In this document: positions 15,227-24,695 of the stretch, in pieces
Layout: each line of letters opens with the position of its first letter
How positions within the stretch are numbered: position 1 is the stretch's first letter
Translations under genes and position numbers: made by a program
Notes under the pieces: generated by a model
The model's input: the letters and a program-made list of their open reading frames with translations, nothing else
The model's database searches: none
What the model was told of the DNA's origin: nothing
Virus record (IMG/VR): IMGVR_UViG_3300044766_000043
Location: 1 to 39,080 of that record
Source of the DNA: a virus
Strand: one strand, 5' to 3'
DNA length: 39,080 bases

Positions 15227-16378
15227 ATGACTGACTTCGGATTCAAGCTTCAACTGGCCGCGGGGCGGGTCGATTCGGCGAACGGCGTGATCTACGACGT
15301 CACCCTGGCGAAGTCGGGCGTCATCGCCCTGGGCAAGTTCATCTTCGTCGACGGGGACGGGAACGTCACGAAGGATCCGGCGAAGGCCCGCCGGCGCTTG
15401 CCGGTTTATACTGACGATCAAACCCTGGAAACGCTGATGGGGGCTTTCCAGGATGCGGGAACCCGGATCCGGACCCGCGTGAATCATGACGATTCGATCG
15501 AAGCCCGGGCCGGTCACACTCAAAACTTTCGGCGGGAAGGCGACCGGGTCATCGGCGACCTTTACCTTCTGACCAATTTCCCGGCCCGGGACATCGTCCT
15601 GGAAGTCGCGGAAAAAACCCCCGACCTGATGGGGATGTCGATCGACCTGGTCCCGACCTTTGAAATCAAAGGGGACCGGGCGTTCATGCGGGTCCAGGAA
15701 TTGCTTGCGGTGGACATCGTCGACGAAGGTGCAATCACCCCGGCCGGAATGTTTCTGAACCGCGATCGGGTGGACACGGAACACAATTCGAAAACCAAAC
15801 CCCTTCTTATGGCAAAAGAAACGCCCGCAAAAGAAACGCCCCCCGCCCCCGATCCGACGGCGATGGAAGCCTCAATCAAGGAAATGGCCGCGCGCTGCGA
15901 CGGTCTTTCCGCGAAAGTCGCGGCCCTGGAAGCGTCACACGGCGCCTTGGCCGAAGATCACAAAACCCTTTTGGCGAAACATGCGGCCCTGGAAGCCGCT
16001 CACAACACGCTCGCCGGCGTGACGAAGAAGGCGGACGGCGCCCCGGCGCCGGCGCCCGACGGAATGGCCGCGGTCAAGCAGATCGCCGACGACCTGAAGA
16101 CCCTTCGGTCTGAAGTCGTCGAAATGAAGAAAACAAACGCGGCCCTGGGGATGAAGGCCGGCGGCAGCGAACCCAGCGGCAAGCCCGGAACTGGTCCTTC
16201 GGCCGATCCGAACGACAAGCCCGCCCCGGACGCCCCGAAGGATTATCTGACCCTGGTCGCCGAAAAGAAAAAGACCGGGATGTCCGCGGGCCTGGCCCAT
16301 CAGACGGCCCAGCGCGAACAGCCGGACCTTTATCGGAAACATCAGGAATCGCTCGGCGTTTGGCCGAAGTCGGCCTGA
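15227..16378 (+). CDS. Prohead protease-scaffold fusion
   Basis: 383 residues. The N-terminal domain (about 1-180) has VNHDDS with His87 and LMGMSIDL with Ser138, a His/Ser pair like phage prohead serine proteases that start with R-x-x-H-D. After residue 185 the chain becomes Ala/Lys/Glu-rich and coiled-coil-like (heptads about 205-320), then Pro-rich, as expected for a scaffold. A possible internal start (ATG 15809, MAKETPA) would give a 189-aa scaffold alone, as lambda makes Nu3 within C. It directly precedes decoration and capsid genes. Confidence 0.8.
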   Translation: MTDFGFKLQLAAGRVDSANGVIYDVTLAKSGVIALGKFIFVDGDGNVTKDPAKARRRLPVYTDDQTLETLMGAFQDAGTRIRTRVNHDDSIEARAGHTQNFRREGDRVIGDLYLLTNFPARDIVLEVAEKTPDLMGMSIDLVPTFEIKGDRAFMRVQELLAVDIVDEGAITPAGMFLNRDRVDTEHNSKTKPLLMAKETPAKETPPAPDPTAMEASIKEMAARCDGLSAKVAALEASHGALAEDHKTLLAKHAALEAAHNTLAGVTKKADGAPAPAPDGMAAVKQIADDLKTLRSEVVEMKKTNAALGMKAGGSEPSGKPGTGPSADPNDKPAPDAPKDYLTLVAEKKKTGMSAGLAHQTAQREQPDLYRKHQESLGVWPKSA

Positions 16379-16425
16379 TCAACTGAACCGAAACTTCCCC
16401 CCTTCACTCAAACAGGATCCCCATC

Positions 16426-16833
16426 ATGTCGACCTATTACAACAAAACGATCGTTGACGGTTTTTACGGTTCCTTCCGGGCCGACCCGGACCAGGCGAAC
16501 ATCCCGATTTATTCGCGCTGCAAATTCGTCAATGCGGTTTCCGCGGACGGCAAAGCCTGTCTTCAGGTCGCCGGGATCACGGAACGCGCGGACGTCGTCG
16601 CGATGCAACCGATCGTCGCCGGCGAATGGGGGACGGTCAAATTCCTGAACGGATGCGGCGAACAGTTCGCCATCGCGACGGAAACGATCACGCGGGGCGA
16701 CGAACTTTATTCGGCCGCTTCCGGCCAGATGTCGAAGTCGTCCGGAAGTTCGGCCGTCCTTTGCGGGCGGGCGACCAGCGACGCGACCGCGACGAACGTC
16801 TTCACCTATTCACCTTACGCCGGGCAATTCTGA
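16426..16833 (+). CDS. Capsid decoration protein (gpD/DUF2190-like)
   Basis: 135 residues, preceded by AGGA. The compact beta-rich sequence (VAGEWGTVKFLNG, then ITRGDELYSAASGQ) and its position between protease-scaffold and major capsid match lambda gpD or DUF2190 decoration proteins. These stabilise the expanded capsid by capping threefold positions. Confidence 0.75.
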   Translation: MSTYYNKTIVDGFYGSFRADPDQANIPIYSRCKFVNAVSADGKACLQVAGITERADVVAMQPIVAGEWGTVKFLNGCGEQFAIATETITRGDELYSAASGQMSKSSGSSAVLCGRATSDATATNVFTYSPYAGQF

Positions 16834-16875
16834 TCCCCGGCCCCTTCGAACCCAGGACCTTCAAATTTTCTCCCC

Positions 16876-17832
16876 ATGATCTATCAAAACAGCGTTGCAG
16901 CCCCCCGGCAGGAATTGACGGACGTCGTCATGGAATCCATCACGACGGACGACATGTTCGTCGGCCTGAAGGTCCTTCCCCCGGCCCCCCTGAAGCTTTT
17001 GACCGCGCACGTCCCGAAGATCACGATCGCCAAGGGCGACCTGATGCGGGCGACGTCGAAGCGGCGCACGCCCGGAGCGAAGTTCGATCGCTGGCAATCC
17101 GCGATCGAAGACGCCAACCTGACGCTAGTCCAGGTCCCCGAAGAATTGCAGATCCCGGATGAACAGTCCCTCATTTATGAGGATTATTTCGCGTTTGAAC
17201 AGGTCTACGCGAAGGAAGCGACGAATCGCCTGATGCGCGGCGTCGAACTCGACATCGCGGCGACCGTGATGTCCGCGTCGAATTTCGACGCAAACAACGG
17301 CGCCGTCGCCTATACGGTCGCGAACCTGGCGACGATGTCCCCGGTCGCCGACATCCTGGCCGCGATCCGCCTGGTCAAAGGCCGCGGAGAAAAGGCGAAC
17401 ACCCTGGTCTTCCCGGGCCCGGTCTGGGATCGCGTCCGCATCTCCGCGGACATGAAGTCTTTCATCGCCGGTTCGGTCAATCCCGGCGCCCGCGTGACGG
17501 AAAACACGGTCCAGATGGCGTTCGACGCGAACGGTATCAAGACCGTCCTGGTCGCCGACGGTTACGTCAACCAATCCGAACCCGGAAAGTCGAACATGAT
17601 CAACCTGATCTGGCCGACGACTTATCTCGGCGTCTTTTCCTGCCGGGAAGGGCAACTTCTGGCCGGCGGCATCGGCCGGACCTTCTTCTGGGAAAAGGAA
17701 GGCCCCCTGTTCAATATTCAGTCTTACCGGGACGAACCGGTCAAATCGAACGTGATCCGGGCCCTTCACACGACCCTGGAAGGGATCACGAATTCCCGGG
17801 CCGGGACCCTGATCGGGACGCAGTACGCCTGA
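16876..17832 (+). CDS. Major capsid protein (lambda gpE type)
   Basis: 318 residues. The layout fits gpE: an N-terminal start near MIYQNSVAAPRQELTDV, the E-loop region with the charged KRRTPGAKFDR segment, and a C-terminal AGGIGRTFFWEKEGPLF then YRDEPVKSNVIRA stretch typical of phage major capsids. It is followed by a strong terminator, a common way to boost capsid over tail transcripts. Confidence 0.9.
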   Translation: MIYQNSVAAPRQELTDVVMESITTDDMFVGLKVLPPAPLKLLTAHVPKITIAKGDLMRATSKRRTPGAKFDRWQSAIEDANLTLVQVPEELQIPDEQSLIYEDYFAFEQVYAKEATNRLMRGVELDIAATVMSASNFDANNGAVAYTVANLATMSPVADILAAIRLVKGRGEKANTLVFPGPVWDRVRISADMKSFIAGSVNPGARVTENTVQMAFDANGIKTVLVADGYVNQSEPGKSNMINLIWPTTYLGVFSCREGQLLAGGIGRTFFWEKEGPLFNIQSYRDEPVKSNVIRALHTTLEGITNSRAGTLIGTQYA

Positions 17833-17865
17833 CCCTTTGTCGGACGAGTCGGTTTCTTCATGATC

Positions 17866-17901
17866 CCCGCCCCTGGTTTCGCCGGGGCGGGTTTTCTTTT
17901 T
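17866..17901 (+). terminator. Rho-independent terminator after the major capsid gene
   Basis: CCCGCCCC (17866-17873) pairs with GGGGCGGG (17884-17891), an eight-bp GC stem with a 10-base loop, then TTTTCTTTTT. It is among the strongest hairpins in the window. It probably allows partial readthrough into the tail genes, since no promoter is obvious before 17914. Confidence 0.85.
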
Positions 17902-17913
17902 CAACCTGACGAC

Positions 17914-18222
17914 ATGAACGATCTTCACGCGATGCTGTTGGCCGCATCCTATGACGCCCAGCCGGTCATCGGCGAAGCGTTCACGTTTCAAAATCGACCC
18001 TACACCGGGACGTTTTCCCAGGCCGACGAAAAACTTCTGATGGAACTGGCCGGATACCTGGACGAAGCGGACATGATTTGCGTCGCCCCGATCGACCAGT
18101 TCGGGACGAACCTTCCCGACACCGGCGACCAGTTGATCCGCGGGTTCGACACCTATTCCGTCCGCGGCCGGAAGGTCGACCTTTCGGCCCTGGTCCTGGT
18201 CCTGAAGAAGATTTCGACGTGA
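17914..18222 (+). CDS. Head-tail joining protein (neck), probable
   Basis: 102 residues from ATG 17914. Small size, a Tyr/Phe-rich N-terminal half and a beta-rich C-terminus (RGRKVDLSALVLVLKK), together with its place right after the capsid and terminator, fit a gpFII/HK97 gp6-type neck protein. It overlaps the next gene (GTGA). The family assignment is positional. Confidence 0.55.
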   Translation: MNDLHAMLLAASYDAQPVIGEAFTFQNRPYTGTFSQADEKLLMELAGYLDEADMICVAPIDQFGTNLPDTGDQLIRGFDTYSVRGRKVDLSALVLVLKKIST

Positions 18223-19031
18223 AGCCGGTCCTGAACATGGCGGAAGCGGAAAAAAATATGGCCGCGGTCATCGGGGCCCTGACCGAACTGACCGGCTTTT
18301 CGCGCGAACAGGTCGTCATCGCCGAAGCCGGCGTCATCCTGAAGACTTGCGCGGCCCGGTCCCCGGTCGCCAAGCCCATCAAGACCGACCTTCGATCGCG
18401 GCTGACCGCGGTCCGGGACCTGAAACTGACCCGGGGGGATCTAACGGTCAATGCCGGCGTCCGGGGCCCGGAAGGCCGGGTCTGGGCCCGGAGCAAAGGC
18501 CCGGACGGCCAGGGGCGCTTCCGCATGGTCCGCGGGCCCGGGGCCCTGGTCGGGCCGGCAGTCCCCTATCACTGGCGGAACCAGGACTGGCAGGGATTCG
18601 AAAACACCCTGGCCGACTATCAGGCGACGGCCCGCCGGCTGATGATGCTGGGGCGCCAGTCGGCCGGATTGTCCCGGCAAAGCTGGGTTCAGATCGCCGA
18701 CCGGCTCGGGATACCCCTAGAAACGGTCCCTGGGGGCGACAAACTCAGTCCGAACCAGATCACCGCGGCCAGGCGGGCGACGTCCAGCCGGGGGACTTTC
18801 TACGCCAACGGGACGGCAATGCGGGAACGGTCCGCGGAACGCTTCTTCGTGACCCTGATCAATAATTTGCCCTTCGGACGAAAGATCAAATTCGATGCCC
18901 TTCTGGAAACGGTGATGATGGGCCGGGTCAAGTATTTCGCGACCAGCCTGGCCCATGGCGTCTTTTCGTCGATGGATCAGGTCGCGAAACGCTACAAAGG
19001 CTTTGCGGCGACCTGGGTCACAACCGGATAA
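18219..19031 (+). CDS. Tail/neck protein, gpZ-like position
   Basis: 270 residues if the coupled GTG at 18219 is used; ATG 18237 (MAEAEK) is the alternative. It is predicted helical at the N-terminus (ALTELTGFSREQVVIAEAG), with a basic middle and a C-terminal helix. Position between the neck protein and a tail-terminator-sized protein suits lambda Z or similar tail-completion proteins. There is no sequence-level recognition beyond that. Confidence 0.5.
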   Translation: MKPVLNMAEAEKNMAAVIGALTELTGFSREQVVIAEAGVILKTCAARSPVAKPIKTDLRSRLTAVRDLKLTRGDLTVNAGVRGPEGRVWARSKGPDGQGRFRMVRGPGALVGPAVPYHWRNQDWQGFENTLADYQATARRLMMLGRQSAGLSRQSWVQIADRLGIPLETVPGGDKLSPNQITAARRATSSRGTFYANGTAMRERSAERFFVTLINNLPFGRKIKFDALLETVMMGRVKYFATSLAHGVFSSMDQVAKRYKGFAATWVTTG

Positions 19032-19035
19032 ACCT

Positions 19036-19524
19036 ATGCCTTCCCCCGCCCCAGACTTTGAAACGCTGTACGACTTCGAAACCCAGGTCGAAGACGCCTT
19101 CGAAGCGATCCTGAAGGCGAACGGGATCCCGAACGTCTTCACCTCGCGGGCCCCGGACACGATCACGACGCCGGCGGTCGTCCTTCGCTTCGTGACCGGA
19201 CAGGTCGCATCCCAGCGCGCGCTTCGGGGAAACCCGCCCCGCCTGGTCCCGAACGGCTTCGAAGGGACGCTGATCGCCGAAATCCTGACCGGCCGGCGCC
19301 TGGCCGACGCCCCCGTCCATGGTCCCTTCCGGGGAAAAGTTCGTTATCTGTTGTCCGCGGCGGCGAACGTCATCGACCAGACGAACACGCCCTGGATCCA
19401 GATTCTTGACTTCCTGCCCGCCGGCGGGACGCCCCAGATCACGGACGAAAAGGAAATCGACCGGTCGGCCCTTCATTTCGCGATGAAGTTCGCGATCCGG
19501 AACGAAGCCTGGCCGTCCCCCTGA
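19036..19524 (+). CDS. Tail terminator-like protein
   Basis: 162 residues. Size and order (after a gpZ-like gene and before a small beta-rich tail protein) match the tail-terminator slot (lambda U). The text has an N-terminal helix (FETQVEDAFEAILKANG) followed by alternating beta segments. Assignment by synteny only. Confidence 0.5.
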   Translation: MPSPAPDFETLYDFETQVEDAFEAILKANGIPNVFTSRAPDTITTPAVVLRFVTGQVASQRALRGNPPRLVPNGFEGTLIAEILTGRRLADAPVHGPFRGKVRYLLSAAANVIDQTNTPWIQILDFLPAGGTPQITDEKEIDRSALHFAMKFAIRNEAWPSP

Positions 19525-19563
19525 ACAGCGCACAGTGGACAATCAACGAAAGACTGAAACCTT

Positions 19564-19914
19564 ATGCCACTCTCAATCTTCAGCGACGGAACCCAGGTTT
19601 TCGGCATCCCGGACAGTCCGGTCACGATTAATTCGATCACTTACATCGCCGAAGACATCAACATCACGCGGCCGTCGAACCGGCCCGAAATCAAAGACGC
19701 CAGTGGTCTTCCGATCGGCCAGGTGATCATCCCGCAGATCGAAACTGGAACGGCGAAGCTTCAACTGGCGTCCGGGTCGACCGCGATCCCGACGATCGGC
19801 CTGACGATGATCCTGGCGACCGCCAAGACCTATTATTTGACCGAAGTCGGCCGGGCCTACACCCAAGGCAATTACGCTTACGTCAACATTTCCTTCGCTG
19901 AGAAGTTGAACTGA
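19564..19914 (+). CDS. Small tail-tube-like protein
   Basis: 116 residues, almost entirely beta (PVTINSITYIAEDINITRP, then QIETGTAKLQLASG). It stands where the major tail-tube protein is expected, before chaperone and tape measure. It is shorter than lambda gpV but similar to the compact tube proteins of other siphophages. It is preceded by a GTGGACA gap motif at 19535. Confidence 0.55.
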   Translation: MPLSIFSDGTQVFGIPDSPVTINSITYIAEDINITRPSNRPEIKDASGLPIGQVIIPQIETGTAKLQLASGSTAIPTIGLTMILATAKTYYLTEVGRAYTQGNYAYVNISFAEKLN

Positions 19915-19933
19915 TGACGGATGCCCCCCGATC

Positions 19934-20548
19934 ATGGCCGGGACCCTTTACGACCTGATCCCCGGCTTGCGTGAGGCTGAAGAAGCGTTTCGCGAAGACC
20001 AACTGGAAGCCTTCACGGGGATCGAACCCCCGATCCGCGGGATCGAAGTCCGGCCCTTCACGCCCCGGATGTTCCTGGAACTGGATGGCGTCGGGAATGA
20101 CTTCATGCGGGATGTCGACGCCCCGCGGGTCGAACACCTGGCGATGTTCATCTGGCGGATTTCCCAGGAATTCGACCGTCTGAACACCTGGCGCCGGCGT
20201 CGCTTCCTCTGGCGCTTCCGGTCGATCGACTATGGGCCCGCGGTCGTCGACGTCCGCGAATACCTTCGCCGGAATTACGCCCCGATGCCGGTCGTCGCGT
20301 CCAGCAATACCGACACGGTCGCGGCCTGGCCGTCGGTCGTCGTCCATGTCTTCGCTTCGGAATATCACTGGCCCGAAGACACGATCCTGGACTTGCCCTT
20401 CCGCCGGCTTTGGCAATACCTGAACCGGATCTTCGAAAAGCGGGATCCGAAATATAAACAGAAGTCCGCGATCGCGATGAAGCTTCGCGACGACTGGCTT
20501 CAGAAGATGAACAGCCGGGCGGGAAGCCCGATCCCCGGGAAAAACTGA
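19934..20548 (+). CDS. Tail assembly chaperone-position protein
   Basis: 204 residues between the tube-like and tape-measure genes, the slot of tail chaperones. An acidic N-terminus (LREAEEAFREDQLEAFTG) and a helix-rich body with several Trp residues are visible. There is no sign of the usual -1 frameshift pair: it is one uninterrupted frame. Function is inferred from position. Confidence 0.5.
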   Translation: MAGTLYDLIPGLREAEEAFREDQLEAFTGIEPPIRGIEVRPFTPRMFLELDGVGNDFMRDVDAPRVEHLAMFIWRISQEFDRLNTWRRRRFLWRFRSIDYGPAVVDVREYLRRNYAPMPVVASSNTDTVAAWPSVVVHVFASEYHWPEDTILDLPFRRLWQYLNRIFEKRDPKYKQKSAIAMKLRDDWLQKMNSRAGSPIPGKN

Positions 20549-20551
20549 ATC

Positions 20552-21985
20552 ATGGCCTTCTCTTCATCCATTACGGGACGCCTGGGCCTGGATTCGTCCG
20601 ATTATCGGAAGGGTCTTCAGTCGGCCGGCCGGGATTTTCAGCAATTCACGCGCGGGACCGCGGCCGAAGCGGAATCCGCTGGCGGAATGGCGGGATCGAA
20701 GTTCGGTTCGGCCCTGGAACGGAAGATGGGCCTGAAACATGCCTTTATAGGGCTGTTCGCGGCCCTGGGCCTGAACATGGACAAGATCGCCGGGACCATT
20801 GCCGGCGCGATCGCTGGCGGGTCGAAGGAAGGCTGGCAGCGGGCCGGCGAAATCGCCGACCGCGAAAGCGAACTGATCGAAAAGAAGATCGAAAGCCATC
20901 TGGCCGGCCCGAAGCTGACCGAACACCTTCAGAAGAACCTGGCGCGCGCCATCAAGGGCCCGACGCCGACCGCGGGCGTCGGCGAAGGGATCGCGACGAC
21001 GCTGTCGACGATCCCGATCGAAGGGAAGGCGATCGGCGCCTTCGCCCGGATGCTCGGGATCGGGAAGACCGACGCCGAAAAGCTGGCCGACGCCAGCCAA
21101 CACAGCGTCGACATCCTGGAAGCGGAAGCGAAGCTGGAAGAGAATTCGGCCGAAGAACGGAAAAAAAAGATCGCCGAAGAAACGAAGCTGGACGACCTGA
21201 AGGCCGGCGAACTGAAGACCGAAGACGCGATCAACTATCTTCTTCACCGGTCCAGCGAAGTCGCGAACGAAATGGGTCATCTGGCGAAGGGGACGGTTCA
21301 ATATGACGAAAAGAAGGTCCAACTGGCGGGCCTTCATCAAAAGCTCGGCGAGCACGAAAACAAACGCCTGGCCGCGGAAAGGGAACATCAGACGAAGCTG
21401 AAGGAATTACAGATGTCCCGGCTTCAGAAGATGCGGGAATTCGAAATCGAAGCCGCGGACGGCGACAAAAAAGCCGGCCTGATCAAAGCGGAACTGGCCC
21501 GGATGGACAAAGAAATCGCCGGGGCGGCGAAGGACCAGGTCCGGCAACAGGAATTGATCAACGCGAAGACCGCGGTCGAACTGGACTATCGAAAGCAGAT
21601 CCTTCGCGCGTCGTCGGCGAAGAAGGCCGCGGAAAAGACCCTGGATGAAGCGAAGGCCGAACGGTCGAAGATGTCCCTGACGGAACTGGCGAACGTCGCC
21701 CGCTTCGGGGCCGGCCAGTCCGTCACGGTCGAAGACCAGGCCGAACAGGCCCGCCAGGCGATGCAGCTTCAGAAACAGGGCGAGGAAGCCCGGGTCGGCG
21801 GGAACCAGGATCAGGCGAAGGCCCTGTTTGAACAGGCCGACCAATTGAAGACGGCCCTGGTCAAGTCCGGGACCGTGAAGGAAGCGGAAGCCCCCTTCGC
21901 TGAAATCGTCAAGGGGATCGAAGAGTCCAATAAGATCCTGGCCGAAATGGAAGCGGTCTTCAAAGGGAAGTTCGTCGCCCAGTGA
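20552..21985 (+). CDS. Tape measure protein (short)
   Basis: 477 residues. The N-terminal motif SSSITGRLGLDSSDYRKGL then RDFQQF is typical of tape-measure starts. A hydrophobic Gly/Ala segment (AFIGLFAALGL, AGTIAGAIAGG) around residues 65-90 follows, then long charged coiled coil (about 190-420, rich in A/E/K). By the usual rule of about 0.15 nm per residue this predicts a tail near 70 nm, short for a siphovirus. Confidence 0.8.
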   Translation: MAFSSSITGRLGLDSSDYRKGLQSAGRDFQQFTRGTAAEAESAGGMAGSKFGSALERKMGLKHAFIGLFAALGLNMDKIAGTIAGAIAGGSKEGWQRAGEIADRESELIEKKIESHLAGPKLTEHLQKNLARAIKGPTPTAGVGEGIATTLSTIPIEGKAIGAFARMLGIGKTDAEKLADASQHSVDILEAEAKLEENSAEERKKKIAEETKLDDLKAGELKTEDAINYLLHRSSEVANEMGHLAKGTVQYDEKKVQLAGLHQKLGEHENKRLAAEREHQTKLKELQMSRLQKMREFEIEAADGDKKAGLIKAELARMDKEIAGAAKDQVRQQELINAKTAVELDYRKQILRASSAKKAAEKTLDEAKAERSKMSLTELANVARFGAGQSVTVEDQAEQARQAMQLQKQGEEARVGGNQDQAKALFEQADQLKTALVKSGTVKEAEAPFAEIVKGIEESNKILAEMEAVFKGKFVAQ

Positions 21986-21994
21986 TCCCCGACC

Positions 21995-22678
21995 ATGTCT
22001 AACCTTCCCCCCATCGTCATTGACGGCAACTTCGACCATCCGGTCGAAATCGAAGGAAGCCCGACCTTCGCGAAAGATGAAATCACTTACGCGACGATCC
22101 TGACCCGGCGTTATGCTGTCCTGAAATCTTCCTATGTCGCGTTACCCCAGGGGACCTTTGACGTTCAAAACAAAAACGCCCTTTTGGTCACGGAAGCGAC
22201 GGATTCGGTCGAAGGCCCGATCATGAAGTTTCACCGGGTCTATGCCGAAATCCCGAGTTATCGGACCGAACGTCGCCTGGTCGCCTTCACGCGGCCGGGC
22301 GTTTCAGACATCGCGATCAGTCAGCTTTCGGCGCTCCCGATTTCTTGGGATAAATATGGGCAGATTGCGCCCCTGACCCGCCTGTTCCTGGCAACGGTCG
22401 AATATACCTATCAGATCGGATCCCCGGTCGCTATCACGCAACTGACAAAGATCACTTACAAGGGCCAGGAAGTCGACTTCACTGGATCCGTTTATCGGTC
22501 GGTCGGGAACGTCGTCATCGCCGGGATGAATGGGAAGACGGAACCGCGATGGGTCTTCGAAGGCTTCACCGACCCGGCGACCTGTCCGTCGCTTTGGTGG
22601 CTGTCCGAATCGTCCCGGCGCTGGATGGGCCCGATCTGGGAAAAAGAACGGGTCAGCCTGACGCCGTCGCAATATTGA
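21995..22678 (+). CDS. Distal tail protein candidate
   Basis: 227 residues, beta-rich, with an acidic start (IVIDGNFDHPVEIEG) and a Trp-rich end (SLWWLSESSRRWMGPIW). It follows the tape measure, where distal-tail proteins usually lie. I do not recognise the family. Confidence 0.45.
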   Translation: MSNLPPIVIDGNFDHPVEIEGSPTFAKDEITYATILTRRYAVLKSSYVALPQGTFDVQNKNALLVTEATDSVEGPIMKFHRVYAEIPSYRTERRLVAFTRPGVSDIAISQLSALPISWDKYGQIAPLTRLFLATVEYTYQIGSPVAITQLTKITYKGQEVDFTGSVYRSVGNVVIAGMNGKTEPRWVFEGFTDPATCPSLWWLSESSRRWMGPIWEKERVSLTPSQY

Positions 22679-22684
22679 TCCGCC

Positions 22685-23020
22685 ATGACCCCGATCAAAC
22701 GGCTGGCGAAGGGCCAGGCCCCGACGCCCCTGGAAGAAAAATATTTCAACGAAATCGTCGACCTGTTGAACGCCCTGGCGACGATGCAAGTCAACCCGGC
22801 CGGTTTCGGGACCGTCCAGGTCGGGGCCCGGAACGTGATTCTGGACTGTTCGGCCTTCGCGACTGACGTCCAGAATCGGCTGAAGGCTTTGGAAGATGGG
22901 TCGACCGCGGTGAATGTCCAGATCCAGCAAATTCTGAACGCGCTTCAACAGGCGTCCGCGCGGGCGACGTGCAATCCGGACGGATCGGTCACGATCACCT
23001 TCACCTTCCCGGGCGTCTGA
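22685..23020 (+). CDS. Small tail-region protein
   Basis: 111 residues with an N-terminal helix (LEEKYFNEIVDLLNALATM), a beta middle, a helical heptad-like segment (AVNVQIQQILNALQQA) and a short beta end (SVTITFTFPGV). It could be a baseplate linker or trimerisation module. Stop and next start share the A of TGATG, so it is coupled to the large Cys-rich protein. Confidence 0.5.
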   Translation: MTPIKRLAKGQAPTPLEEKYFNEIVDLLNALATMQVNPAGFGTVQVGARNVILDCSAFATDVQNRLKALEDGSTAVNVQIQQILNALQQASARATCNPDGSVTITFTFPGV

Positions 23021-24687
23021 TGGAACTATCGACGACAACCGACATCTGTCCGCAATGCTGCGGGAAAGGGAAATGCGGCTTCCAGGGCCAGGCGAAATCC
23101 GGCGACGCCTGTCTATGTGGTTACGGCGAATTAGCCTATGCCAGCATCCCCCCGAGGTTTTTCCGACATCGGTCGAAGACCGGAACGATGAACATGATCC
23201 GGTCGCCGGATGCAATTTGCGACATGCCGACGACCCCGGGGAACATCAGCGGATCCAAACGCGGGGCGGTCCTTTCCCTGATCGGCTTCGCCGAATTCGC
23301 CAGTCCGTCGACGCCCCCGAATTGGTATCTGCGCAAAGCCTGGTCGGGGACGATGCGATACCAGGAATATTCCGACGCGGCTTGCGCGAACCGGATCACC
23401 GGTCATTATTGTCAAATCGACGAGTCGGGCGCCTGGGAATATTCCGCTTCGACGGGGGCCGTGATCGAACAGGATGGGCAATACACCCACCCTTCCCCCT
23501 GCAATCCGTCCGGCGTCCCGATCCTTCACGGCGTCAACGACGGGCCCTTTTGCTGGGGCGGACCCTGCACGACGACGAAGACCAAAACGCTTTGGGCCCT
23601 TTCCGCGGCTTGCGGCACGACTTGCGGCGGCGGAAACAGTTGCGGCGCCGCGGCCCCGGAAACCAACAGCGCGGCGACCCTGACGAACATCGACGGCGAA
23701 GCGAACGCGATCACGCGCTGGATGAACACGTCCCCGGCCTGGTCGGGATATTCAGCTTGCGGGACCCCGCCTAATCCCTGGTGCCTGGCCCAGTATGAAC
23801 AGCGCACCGGACAGACGTTTCATTATCAGGAGTGCAAATTCAACGTGACGAAGTCCGGCCTGGTCGCCGGGAAGCTTTATCATGCGACGGTCGACGTCTA
23901 TCGATCCCCCTACGGCGCCGGGACCTATTCCCTTTATCAAACCCTGGTCCTGACGGGGACGACCGATGGGTCCGGAAACCTGGCGATTAATGACCAGGTC
24001 GTCCCGAACGCGATCGGTTTCGACACCTATGTCACGAACGCTGTGATCCTCCTGGCCGACAGCATGGTCGACACCTGGAACCAGACCGGCCAATATAACG
24101 CGGCGACTTGCGTCCTGGTCGCGACGGACACGTCGACGCGCGTGACCGACGGCCTGGCGGATCCGGCCGGCGTGAATGAATCCGATTATGCGATCGCGGC
24201 CGGGGGCGTCACGGTCGCCTGGACGGCGACGACCCGGATCCTGACCGGGGCGGGCGCTTGCGTCTACGCCCCCCGGTCGGTCGGCGATCCCTTCCCCTGG
24301 GTGAAGTGCACCGGGACCGTGACGGAAACCCTGTCGGACGAAGACCTAGAAACCGACGCGATGAACCGGCTGTTCGCCCCCCAGGTCTATTCCGGCCATT
24401 CGGTCACGTCGGTCATGCAACCCCGGGTCGCCGGTCAACAGTGTTTCCTGGCGACGAAATCCCAGGTCAAAGCGACCTTCGCGGACCTGACGCCCGGCCA
24501 GGATTATGAAGGGGTGATCAACTTCGTGACCCGCGACGCCGGAACCGCGGACGACTGGACGGATTATGGTCAACAGACGTTTTCCTTCACCGCAACGGGC
24601 CCGATCGAAACGACGCCCTGGGTGGACGTGCCTTTGGTTAGTGGAATGGAAGTCATGGCCCTGTCTTGTGCGGCCGTCCCCGGATAA
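23020..24687 (+). CDS. Large Cys-rich tail-tip/fibre protein
   Basis: 555 residues from ATG 23020. The N-terminus has an unusual Cys cluster (Cys10, 13, 14, 19, 31, 33; CPQCCGKGKCG then CLCGYG) that could bind metal, and more Cys recur (CGTTCGGG). Two beta-sandwich-like modules (about 235-350 and 445-550) share a K-x-x-V/F then PG-x-x-Y pattern, like carbohydrate-binding or TNF-like folds. Position after the distal-tail genes suggests receptor contact. Not recognised as a known family. Confidence 0.5.
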   Translation: MELSTTTDICPQCCGKGKCGFQGQAKSGDACLCGYGELAYASIPPRFFRHRSKTGTMNMIRSPDAICDMPTTPGNISGSKRGAVLSLIGFAEFASPSTPPNWYLRKAWSGTMRYQEYSDAACANRITGHYCQIDESGAWEYSASTGAVIEQDGQYTHPSPCNPSGVPILHGVNDGPFCWGGPCTTTKTKTLWALSAACGTTCGGGNSCGAAAPETNSAATLTNIDGEANAITRWMNTSPAWSGYSACGTPPNPWCLAQYEQRTGQTFHYQECKFNVTKSGLVAGKLYHATVDVYRSPYGAGTYSLYQTLVLTGTTDGSGNLAINDQVVPNAIGFDTYVTNAVILLADSMVDTWNQTGQYNAATCVLVATDTSTRVTDGLADPAGVNESDYAIAAGGVTVAWTATTRILTGAGACVYAPRSVGDPFPWVKCTGTVTETLSDEDLETDAMNRLFAPQVYSGHSVTSVMQPRVAGQQCFLATKSQVKATFADLTPGQDYEGVINFVTRDAGTADDWTDYGQQTFSFTATGPIETTPWVDVPLVSGMEVMALSCAAVPG

Positions 24688-24695
24688 TCATCATC

